Origin: an uncultured Odoribacter sp.
Lineage (GTDB): Bacteria; Bacteroidota; Bacteroidia; Bacteroidales; Marinifilaceae
DNA length: 14,546 nucleotides
NCBI GenBank assembly: GCA_900548135.1
Contig: URJC01000031.1
Span: forward strand, 1 to 14,546
Direction: 5' to 3'
Shown in pieces: positions 6,323 through 13,263 of this stretch. The notes beneath the pieces are model-generated. The model searched no databases, had not been told where the DNA came from, and saw only the letters and a program-made list of their open reading frames with translations. Position numbers and translations under genes: made by a program. Every line of letters starts with the position of its first letter. Positions within the stretch are counted from its first letter, which is position 1.

Positions 6323-7510
6323 TTATCCTTTTCTTACCTTCAGTCCTACAAAGAGAATATACACCAAACATACCAAAGGCACCACAAAAGCCCCGATAAT
6401 ACTGGTCATATCTGCCAGATAGCCCCAGAACAAAGGTATGATCGCACCACCTAATATTGCCGTAATCATTAAACCGGATAGTTCATTCGAATACTGAGGC
6501 ATCTTATCCACAGCTATGGAAAATATCAAAGGAAAGATATTGGCAAATCCCAACCCGACTAAAATCACTCCTACCATTGTCGTCACCATATTTCCGGTAA
6601 ATACCAGCAACACTCCGGCTAAAGAAAGAAATACAGTAATCAGTAAAAAACGTTCAGCCCGCATTTTCCTTAAAATAGCAGCACCGGCAAAACGCCCCAC
6701 CAATACCGGCAAAAAAAACAAACTCCAGGAAATTAACAATCCCTCTTTCTGGGCGTCAAAATTAAATTCTTCTGCCAACAATAAAGGAACACCTGAATTC
6801 ATACAACATTCAGCTCCGACATACAAAAATATCCCCAACACCATCAATACCACATACCCATTTTTCAATAAAGCAAAACAAGATGCCAAACTCACCGCAT
6901 CTGTCTTCTCACCTTCCTGTATTCTGGTCGAACGTACCCACAAACAATTTATCAGCACAATAACAGCGTAAATAGGAAACAAAATAGTCCAGTTCAATCC
7001 GAATGCCCAGACAAAAAACGGTGGCAATAAAAATCCCAGGGACGAACCTATCGCTTTGATGGATTGGGCCAATGAAAGATTGGAAGAAAAATGTCCCTCA
7101 GCACTCACATCACGCATAACCGGATTACCGGCAACCTGCATGATCGTCGCACCTGCCCCCAGCAATAATACAGATAAAAGGATCAGGTAATATTTAAAAC
7201 CTCCACCCGACTTAAAATCAATCTCCCCTCCATACATTCCTCCCAGAATAGGCAGTAAAAGCCCCACACCTGCGATGGCTAATCCAAGCACCAAAGCAGT
7301 CTTTTTACCTCGGCGGGCCTGAAAAATACCCATGGGCACTGACAAAATACCAAACATCAGAAAACCTGAAAAGGCTAACAATTGCGCCATAAAATTAGAT
7401 AATCCGAAACTATCTTTAGCCAATGACACCATCGGGCCCACAACATCTCCGAACCCCATACATAAAAAGGCCAGAAATACCGGATACACACCATTCTTTT
7501 TAGCTTCCAT
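6323..7510 (-). CDS. FHS-type sugar MFS transporter (likely mannose or related sugar uptake)
   Basis: An inner-membrane sugar:H+ symporter-type protein of 395 residues with about 12 hydrophobic segments, slightly short of typical FHS (fucose/glucose/galactose) transporters. It starts KNGVYPVFLAFLCMGFGDVVGP. The loop 2-3 signature is GIFQARRGKKTALVLGL (about 61-77), with LGAGATIMQVAGNPVMRDVS (about 117-136) typical of the family. The second half contains PVLVGRFAGAAILRKM and VILVGLGFANIFPLIFS, also FHS-like. It lies 94 bases downstream of the GH125 mannosidase gene on the same strand. This suggests uptake of the released mannose (inference from context). It has its own -7 box in the gap, so it can be expressed alone. 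Substrate is not provable from sequence. Confidence 0.85.
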   Translation of the reverse strand: MEAKKNGVYPVFLAFLCMGFGDVVGPMVSLAKDSFGLSNFMAQLLAFSGFLMFGILSVPMGIFQARRGKKTALVLGLAIAGVGLLLPILGGMYGGEIDFKSGGGFKYYLILLSVLLLGAGATIMQVAGNPVMRDVSAEGHFSSNLSLAQSIKAIGSSLGFLLPPFFVWAFGLNWTILFPIYAVIVLINCLWVRSTRIQEGEKTDAVSLASCFALLKNGYVVLMVLGIFLYVGAECCMNSGVPLLLAEEFNFDAQKEGLLISWSLFFLPVLVGRFAGAAILRKMRAERFLLITVFLSLAGVLLVFTGNMVTTMVGVILVGLGFANIFPLIFSIAVDKMPQYSNELSGLMITAILGGAIIPLFWGYLADMTSIIGAFVVPLVCLVYILFVGLKVRKG

Positions 7511-7545
7511 AAATTGAGTAATTGATTTAAATTAATAATAAGGGG

Positions 7546-7553
7546 CAAAGATA
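7546..7553 (-). promoter_or_regulatory. -7 promoter element of the FHS transporter gene
   Basis: On the minus strand this reads TATCTTTG, a full TAnnTTTG match, 35 bases before the ATG at 7510. The closest upstream TTG is 24 bases away, just outside the usual range, and lies inside the palindrome at 7572-7581. It implies transcription independent of the GH125 gene. Confidence 0.5.
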
Positions 7554-7571
7554 ATGTAAACTGAATGCATC

Positions 7572-7581
7572 TTTGGCCAAA
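7572..7581. promoter_or_regulatory. 10-bp perfect palindrome TTTGGCCAAA, possible operator
   Basis: A perfect inverted repeat lying 18 bases upstream of the transporter's -7 element, inside the 94-bp gap between the mannosidase and transporter genes. It overlaps the only TTG that could act as a -33 element. It may bind a dimeric regulator, but a 10-bp palindrome can also arise by chance. Confidence 0.2.
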
Positions 7582-7604
7582 TTATACTATTCTTCATTCA
7601 AAGT

Positions 7605-9068
7605 TTACAAATTATTTAATAAGGAAATTTTCTTTTCATTTACTAAATGTACGATCAACTCTCCGAACAATGTATTCGCCCATGCAAACCATTTACGGGT
7701 GAATTTATCTGCATGATCTTTATGAAAAGATTCATGCATAAATCCGGTACCTCCATCATTATCACGCAACATTCGGACACATTGCCTGATTTCATCATCT
7801 TCCCGGGAAGTAAAAGCCCTCATGATCAAACTCATAGGCCACACCATATCATATCCGATATGTGGTCCGCCTATACCTTCGCCTGCTTTTCCCTTGAAGA
7901 AAAAAGGATTATCGGGACTCCAGATAAACCGACGTGTATTTTGATAAACCGGATCATTTGCTGATACAGCCTCCAGGTAAGGCAAAGCCAGCAAACTTGG
8001 AACATTAGCATCATCCATCAGATAAGCACTCCCGTAGCCATCCACCTCAAAAGCATAAATTTTACCATATTTGGGATGATTTACAACAGCGTATTTATGC
8101 ACTGCAGCCTGTACTTCATCTGCCAATTCTTTACATGCTCCGGCAAAAACAATGTCTCCGGTCACCTCGCGGGAAATTTCCTCCAATTGACGTAAAGAAC
8201 GGATGGCAAATAAATTAGAAGGAACCAGAAATCCAAAAATAGTTGCATCATCAGAAGGACGGAAACAGGAAACAATCATCCCAACCGGATTGACAGGGTT
8301 ATTCCAACCATCTACATTCAATGTATCAGAAGCCCGGGGAGTATTCCGCTGAAAACGGTATGGTCCTTTATTTTCTTTCCGTTGCTGTTCCCGGAATGTT
8401 TGTAAGACCAGTGCCATCGATTTTTTCCATTCAGCATCAAAAATACTGGTATCTCCAGTGGTCTTCCAATAATGATAAGCTAAACGTACCGGATAACAAA
8501 GCGAATCTATTTCCCATTTACGCTCATGCACAAATGGCTTCATATCGGTATAATCCTTTGCCCATTCACTAGCTTCCGCACCATGCGTAAAAGCATTTGC
8601 ATAACGATCCAACTGAATACATTTAGTCTGACGATTAATCACTCCTGCAATCAACAAACGCAATTGTTCGTCCCGTTTGCATAAAGCCACATAAGGCCAT
8701 ACTTGTGCACCTGAATCGCGAAGCCACATAGCATTGATATCCCCGGTAATCACAAAAGTATCCGGACGACCATTCTCCATTCTGAAATCCACAGTGGTAT
8801 CCAGGGTATTCGGAAAACAGTTTTCAAACATCCAAGCCAACTTCGGGTCTTTCAGTTTCTTCTTTGTATCTGCAATTACTTCCTCTACTGCCCGGGAGGT
8901 AAAATGACGTGCTTCCGGTTTTGGCCGGTTACTGATATATCCATTCTCCATCGTTCCAGCCACCTCTTTTTTCCTTATATCCATCATAGCCTTTAAAGGT
9001 GAACTGCTCATCGCTGCTGCTGCAATAGCTAATCCACTTTTTTTGATAAAGTCTCTTCTTGTTACCAT
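7605..9068 (-). CDS. GH125 exo-alpha-1,6-mannosidase with Tat-like signal
   Basis: Glycoside hydrolase family 125 enzymes remove terminal alpha-1,6-linked mannose with inversion, from N-glycan or yeast mannan fragments. The 487 residues begin with TRRDFIKKSG (3-12), a good twin-arginine signal, and a weakly hydrophobic AIAAAAM stretch, so export of the folded enzyme is likely. Family motifs are TGDINAMWLRDSGAQVWPY (108-126), THGAEASEWAKDYTDMKP (161-178), CFRPSDDATIFGFLVPSN (268-285) and GTGFMHESFHKD (440-451). By analogy with the studied clostridial enzyme, the SDD aspartate should be the general acid and E445 in HESF the base. The length is close to the family norm. It is upstream of a same-strand sugar transporter. 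The neighbourhood has no SusC/SusD pair or other hydrolase, unlike a full mannan locus. Confidence 0.93.
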   Translation of the reverse strand: MVTRRDFIKKSGLAIAAAAMSSSPLKAMMDIRKKEVAGTMENGYISNRPKPEARHFTSRAVEEVIADTKKKLKDPKLAWMFENCFPNTLDTTVDFRMENGRPDTFVITGDINAMWLRDSGAQVWPYVALCKRDEQLRLLIAGVINRQTKCIQLDRYANAFTHGAEASEWAKDYTDMKPFVHERKWEIDSLCYPVRLAYHYWKTTGDTSIFDAEWKKSMALVLQTFREQQRKENKGPYRFQRNTPRASDTLNVDGWNNPVNPVGMIVSCFRPSDDATIFGFLVPSNLFAIRSLRQLEEISREVTGDIVFAGACKELADEVQAAVHKYAVVNHPKYGKIYAFEVDGYGSAYLMDDANVPSLLALPYLEAVSANDPVYQNTRRFIWSPDNPFFFKGKAGEGIGGPHIGYDMVWPMSLIMRAFTSREDDEIRQCVRMLRDNDGGTGFMHESFHKDHADKFTRKWFAWANTLFGELIVHLVNEKKISLLNNL

Positions 9069-9162
9069 CTGTTATCCACCATTAATTTTTACGCAAACGA
9101 TATAAAATTATAAAAATGCTCCATTACTACATAATAATTCAAACAAAATTCATGATTTTTTA

Positions 9163-9798
9163 TTAAAATGCTAAATGAATTACCTTTTTAGTTTCAAAAA
9201 ATGCTTCTGTAAAATAACCTGGTATAGGGTATACAGTCGCACGATGGCCAAAAGCTTTCAATTCTTCTTCAAAATCCCCGCCTTTCAAGTATAATATACC
9301 GTTCATCAAATTATTTTTTGAAGGTTGACGGACTTTATCTTTTACCCAGGCAACAAAAGCGGGAAAAGCAGTAACCCCACGACTGACAATAAAATCCTGT
9401 TTCTCCCGCACATTCTCCACCCGCGTTTGTTCTGCCTTTACATTCTTCAGTTCCAAGGCATCCCGGATTCCTTCAACGACTTTAATTTTTTTACCGATAG
9501 AATCTACCAAATAAAACTCCGACTCAGGAAACAAAATTGCCAGGGGAATACCCGGGAAACCACCACCAGTTCCCACATCCATGATCTTTGTTCCGGGAGC
9601 AAACCGGATCACTTTGGCTATAGCTAAGGAATGTAACACATGATGTACCCAGAAGGCATCCATATCTTTTCTGGAGATAACATTAATTTTGGCATTCCAA
9701 TCCCGGTATAATGCTTCTAACCGGGAAAACTGAACTTTTTGTCTATCTGTCAGATCCGGAAAATAAGAATAGATCAATTCTACCGATTCCATAGCCAT
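9163..9798 (-). CDS. rsmG: 16S rRNA (guanine527-N7)-methyltransferase RsmG
   Basis: Cytoplasmic SAM-dependent enzyme that methylates N7 of G527 in the 530 loop of 16S rRNA; its loss gives low-level streptomycin resistance in several bacteria. The 211 residues match the usual length of about 207-240. The family signature NAKINVISRKDMDAFWVHHV (35-54) is followed by the SAM-binding motif MDVGTGGGFPGIPLAILF (73-90) and YLVDSIGKKIKVVEGI (96-111). The start codon overlaps the upstream stop as TAATG, so translation is coupled to the membrane-protein gene. A second in-frame ATG two codons later (MAMESVE) is an alternative start. The dnaA-linked gidA context seen in other phyla is absent. Confidence 0.95.
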   Translation of the reverse strand: MAMESVELIYSYFPDLTDRQKVQFSRLEALYRDWNAKINVISRKDMDAFWVHHVLHSLAIAKVIRFAPGTKIMDVGTGGGFPGIPLAILFPESEFYLVDSIGKKIKVVEGIRDALELKNVKAEQTRVENVREKQDFIVSRGVTAFPAFVAWVKDKVRQPSKNNLMNGILYLKGGDFEEELKAFGHRATVYPIPGYFTEAFFETKKVIHLAF

Positions 9799-10808
9799 TA
9801 TTTTATATTCTTTGAAAAATCACGATTATAGAGAGGAAGGGTTATCACACAAATAACTCCTACGACAATATACAATAACGTCATTGAACTATGCGTCAAC
9901 AAAGCAAAAGCCTTTGCCATACTTTCAATTCCAGGTACGTGCGGCAGATAAATCATCAAAGCAGCGATAACCATAAAATGCCAGGCACCTATCCCTCCCT
10001 GCACCGGAGCCACCATTCCATAACTTCCCAATACAAACACCGTAAGCCCGACTAAAATACCCAAGTGGGAAGTAAACCCGAAACAAAAGAAACAAACATA
10101 AAACATCAAAAAATACATCAGCCAGATGAATAAGGAATAAAACACAAATAACCACTTATGTCTCACGTCTTTTACAGTCAGCAACCCTTCTTTCAAACCA
10201 TGGAAAAAAGATCGGATACGCCCTTCTAGCCTATGCTTAAGAAAATATTTCCAAAACAACATACTTCCAATCAATACACCAACTAAAACAACAATAACCC
10301 AAGCCGATTGGAACAAATGGAACAGTTTTTCCTTGATTTCCGGATTACTATCCAAAAATATACCCACTTGTTTAAATTGAGTAATCACCACCATTAATGT
10401 CAGTAACAATAAGATCATCATATCAATCACCCGTTCAGTAACAACTGTCCCCAACAAATTAGAAAAGGGTACTTTTTCATATTTACTTACCACCCCACAA
10501 CGGGTAAATTCCCCCATTCTCGGAATAGCCAGGTTAGCAAAATAACCAATCATGACCCCCATAAAACTATTCCAAAACCGGATGTTATACCCCATAGACT
10601 CCGTCAGCAACTGCCAGCGCAAAGCACGGCTTACATGACTGGCAATCCCCATGACACACGCCACTCCGATCCAGGTATAATTCACATCTTCCTCCAATAC
10701 CTTTAACAAATCATTCCAATTCTGATCCCGGTAAACCAGCCAAAACAAAAACACAGAAATACCCAGAAAAATGAAAAATTTAATCGTATTTTTAAACACA
10801 GGCTGCAT
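9798..10808 (-). CDS. YbhN/AglD-like membrane protein (LPG synthase transmembrane domain family, UPF0104)
   Basis: A 336-residue polytopic protein of the family related to the transmembrane half of lysylphosphatidylglycerol synthase (MprF flippase domain). About seven to eight hydrophobic segments are visible. Family motifs are SHVSRALRWQLL (58-69), IGYFANLAIPRMGEFTRCGVV (about 87-107, the conserved PxxGE/R loop) and GTVVTERVIDMM (about 120-131). The late segment GMVAPVQGGIGAWHFMV also fits. It lacks the soluble aminoacyl-transferase domain of MprF. Members are thought to move lipids or polyprenyl-linked intermediates, but the substrate here is unknown. It is the first gene of a two-gene unit with rsmG. 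A consensus promoter lies upstream. Confidence 0.85.
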   Translation of the reverse strand: MQPVFKNTIKFFIFLGISVFLFWLVYRDQNWNDLLKVLEEDVNYTWIGVACVMGIASHVSRALRWQLLTESMGYNIRFWNSFMGVMIGYFANLAIPRMGEFTRCGVVSKYEKVPFSNLLGTVVTERVIDMMILLLLTLMVVITQFKQVGIFLDSNPEIKEKLFHLFQSAWVIVVLVGVLIGSMLFWKYFLKHRLEGRIRSFFHGLKEGLLTVKDVRHKWLFVFYSLFIWLMYFLMFYVCFFCFGFTSHLGILVGLTVFVLGSYGMVAPVQGGIGAWHFMVIAALMIYLPHVPGIESMAKAFALLTHSSMTLLYIVVGVICVITLPLYNRDFSKNIK

Positions 10809-10841
10809 AAAAAATAATTAAAACGTCAAAGCAATCGCACG

Positions 10842-10870
10842 CAAAGTTATAAAATAATGCTTACCTCAAA
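10842..10870 (-). promoter_or_regulatory. Complete -33/-7 promoter of the YbhN-like/rsmG unit
   Basis: On the minus strand TTTG (10870-10867) is followed after 17 bases by TAACTTTG (10849-10842). This matches the Bacteroidota pattern TTG-N17-23-TAnnTTTG and is the only promoter in the window with both elements in place. The predicted start leaves a leader of about 30 bases before the ATG at 10808. Confidence 0.65.
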
Positions 10871-10891
10871 ACGCTTTTCAGCTAATTTGTA

Positions 10892-10899
10892 TACTTTTG
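10892..10899 (+). promoter_or_regulatory. -7 promoter element of rsmA, almost touching the start codon
   Basis: TACTTTTG matches TAnnTTTG. Its last base is only four bases before the rsmA ATG (10904), whereas the other -7 boxes reported in this window lie about 22-36 bases from their ATG. If active, it predicts an mRNA with almost no leader. No TTG -33 element is found at normal spacing. Confidence 0.45.
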
Positions 10900-10903
10900 T
10901 AGC

Positions 10904-11692
10904 ATGAGTATTGTGAAAGCTAAAAAAAGTCTGGGCCAACATTTTCTGAAGGACCAGAATATTGCACGGAAGATTACAGACAGCTTATTGCCTGTCACCC
11001 GGGAAGTATTGGAAATAGGGCCCGGTATGGGAGTATTGACCAGACATTTGCTGACCAACCCAACTTTTTCTGTACGGGCAATTGATATTGACAGGGAATC
11101 CATTGCATACCTGCACGAGCAATTACCGGAACAACGGGAGCGAATCATCTATGGTGATTTTTTGAAAGCTAAAATCACCGATTGGTACCAGGAACCTTTT
11201 TCAGTGATTGGTAACCTACCCTATAATATTTCCTCCCAAATCTTTTTCAGGATCATTGAAAACCGTGATCTGGTCCGCCAGGTAGTCTGTATGATTCAGA
11301 AAGAAGTTGCAGAAAGAATCTCTGCCCCGCATGGAAGTAAGACCTATGGCATTCTCAGTGTTTTCCTGCAAACCTTTTATCACATCGAGTATTTGTTTAC
11401 TGTGAGCGAAAAAGTATTCGACCCTCCTCCTAAAGTCAAATCAGCAGTAATCCGGCTCATCCGGAACGAGCGGACTGAATTGGGATGTGAGGAAAAACTA
11501 TTTTTCAATGTAATAAAAACCGGATTCAACCAAAGAAGAAAGACCTTGCGCAATTCTATACGGGGTTTGCTTCCACCGGGATTTGAGTCAGACTACCTAA
11601 ATATGCGGCCGGAGCAGCTAAGTGTCAGTGATTTTATATCACTTTGCCAAAGCATCGGAAAAATAAAAATGGGAGAAAATCCCGGAATTTAA
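10904..11692 (+). CDS. rsmA: 16S rRNA (adenine1518-N6/adenine1519-N6)-dimethyltransferase RsmA (KsgA)
   Basis: Conserved SAM-dependent enzyme that dimethylates A1518 and A1519 at the 3' end of 16S rRNA and acts as a late check on 30S assembly; loss gives kasugamycin resistance. The 262 residues match the usual length. The N-terminus AKKSLGQHFLKDQNIARKI (6-24) is the canonical start region. Motif I is LEIGPGMGVLTRHLL (36-50), the acidic GD is at 84-85, and the target-base motif is NLPYNISSQI (104-113). The C-terminal helical domain follows (FNQRRKTLRNSIRG). The start is fixed by this N-terminus and by an in-frame TAA at 10883-10885, with no other start between. It diverges from the YbhN-like/rsmG unit and is followed 86 bases later by mgtE, a pairing that I recall from other Bacteroidales. 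Confidence 0.97.
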   Translation: MSIVKAKKSLGQHFLKDQNIARKITDSLLPVTREVLEIGPGMGVLTRHLLTNPTFSVRAIDIDRESIAYLHEQLPEQRERIIYGDFLKAKITDWYQEPFSVIGNLPYNISSQIFFRIIENRDLVRQVVCMIQKEVAERISAPHGSKTYGILSVFLQTFYHIEYLFTVSEKVFDPPPKVKSAVIRLIRNERTELGCEEKLFFNVIKTGFNQRRKTLRNSIRGLLPPGFESDYLNMRPEQLSVSDFISLCQSIGKIKMGENPGI

Positions 11693-11778
11693 AATAAACC
11701 TGAACAGGAAGGAATAAACAATTCCTGCAAACCAAGATCCTGCTTTCCGGTTAATCAGACTTTAACAGAAATTACATT

Positions 11779-13144
11779 ATGCAACAATTTGAACTAACCC
11801 ACGAATTTTTAAGTCAACTGGAAGAGTTGATTGATGCAGGAAATAAAAGCGAAGTAACTCAGTTAGTTGCCGATCTGCACCCTGCGGATATTGCCGAAAT
11901 CCTGAATGAATTAAATAATGAAAGGGCACAATTCGTCTTTTTATTGTTGGATAATGAAAAAGCCAGTGATGTACTGGCCGAAATTGACGAAGAAGAACGG
12001 GTACATTTCATCTTTTCCTGCCGAAACCATAGCCCGCCGGTTCATTGACAACATGGACTCCGATGATGCCGCCGACCTGGTGGCCAGTATGCCCAATGAA
12101 CAGCAGCACGAAGTGTTGTCCCACATGGAGGACCTTGATCAGGCCGGCGATATCGTAGATCTTTTACATTATGACGAAGATACTGCCGGAGGTTTAATGG
12201 CCAAAGAATTGGTAATGGTCAACGAAAACTGGACTGTGCTGACTTGCCTGAGGGAGGTCAGCCGCCAAGCCGAAAACCTGGATGAAATCTACAATATCTA
12301 CGTTGTTGACGACGACAATATACTGAAAGGACGGCTTTCCCTCAAAAAAATCATTACAGCCCCCACTTCTGCCAAAATCATTAATTTATATTATCCGGAC
12401 ATTATCTCAGTAAAAACGGATGAACCCGCAGAATCGGTTGCACTGATTATGCAAAAATACGACCTGGTTGCTGTTCCGGTTGTCGATCAGGTGGGACGGT
12501 TGGTAGGCCGCATCACCATTGATGATGTAATTGATTTCATCAAGGACGAAGCCGATAAAGACTATCAGATGATGTCCGGTATTTCCCAGGACGTCGAATC
12601 TTCAGACAGTGTTTGGGACCAAACCAAGGCAAGGCTTCCCTGGCTGATCATAGCCCTGTTCGGAGGTATGGTTTCCGCTTGGATGATCTCCCAATATGAA
12701 GCTGAAATTGCTCTTTTCCCTGTAACTGCCATGTTTATCCCTGTTATCACTGCCATGGGCGGAAATGTAGGGATCCAATCTTCGGCAATTGTAGTCAAAG
12801 GCCTTGCTTCCAACTCGTTAAGTCTGAAACATGGATTTGGTAATATCATGAAAGACTTGGGAGGGGCCTTAATCAACGCCACGATTTGTTCCTCGATCAT
12901 TTTCTTGCTGACTTTAGCCTTTGGTATGCCCACTCTGGCTATGCCCATCACAGTTACCATCGCCCTTTTTGTAGTCATCATTTTTGCCTCTATCTTTGGA
13001 ACTGCCTTTCCGTTGTTACTAAATAAAATAAAAATCGATCCGGCTCTGGCTACAGGTCCTTTTATCACCCTAACCAATGATATTATCGGTTTAAATATCT
13101 ACCTGGTAACAGGCCGTATTATTTTAGGCAATCTGGGCCTCTGA
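11779..13144 (+). pseudogene. mgtE: mgtE magnesium transporter, split by a frameshift
   Basis: MgtE is a homodimeric Mg2+ channel/transporter with an N-terminal superhelical Mg2+ sensor, a CBS pair and five membrane helices. Here the reading starts at 11779 and runs through LHPADIAEILNELNNERAQF and EIDEEERVHFI, then reaches TGA at 12046-12048 (89 residues). The family sequence continues in the next frame from about 12014 (FPAETIARRFIDNMDSDDAADLV) to the stop at 13142-13144. The second part holds the rest of the N domain, the DEDTAGGLMAKE linker, the CBS pair (about 12200-12560) and the membrane domain, including AMGGNVGIQSS. Joined, it would be about 455 residues, normal for the family. The shift lies near 12010-12019, in a short ATCTTTTCC tract. 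An in-frame ATG for the second part (12053) follows the TGA by four bases, so reinitiation could yield a 363-residue N-truncated protein. A base-calling or assembly error is possible. Confidence 0.85.
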
Positions 13145-13188
13145 TTTCCACTGCATATTTATTTTGGCAATTTGCATAATTATAAGAT

Positions 13189-13227
13189 GTAATTACAAGG
13201 TAATTAACCATTTAAGTGTTATTTTTG
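13189..13227 (+). promoter_or_regulatory. Promoter region of the arginine deiminase gene with paired 11-bp repeat
   Basis: TATTTTTG at 13220-13227 matches TAnnTTTG and lies 36 bases before the ATG. No TTG is present at -33. Instead GTAATTA occurs twice with an 11-bp period (13189-13195 and 13200-13206), close to where the -33 element should be. The -7 call is fair; the repeat is A+T-rich and may be chance. Confidence 0.4.
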
Positions 13228-13263
13228 TATCGAAACTATAAGTGTGATCAAACCTAATTCTAT

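Noticed and set aside
6516..6971. 151-codon plus-strand open frame within the FHS transporter gene
   Set aside because: Antisense to a clear transporter; the product is Asn/Thr/Lys-rich without domain signals, as expected from the complement of hydrophobic codons.
9069..9162. Gap between the GH125 start and the rsmG stop, checked for a GH125 promoter
   Set aside because: The minus strand contains TATCGTTTG, which has one extra base between TA and TTTG, so it does not fit the -7 consensus well enough to list.
11710..11726. AGGAAT / ATTCCT hairpin with a five-base loop between rsmA and mgtE
   Set aside because: Only six base pairs, A+T-rich and no T run, so not convincing as a terminator or Mg2+ riboswitch; rsmA and mgtE may be co-transcribed.
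12565..13077. 170-codon minus-strand open frame over the MgtE membrane domain
   Set aside because: The plus strand encodes well-conserved MgtE helices; the antisense product has no family resemblance.
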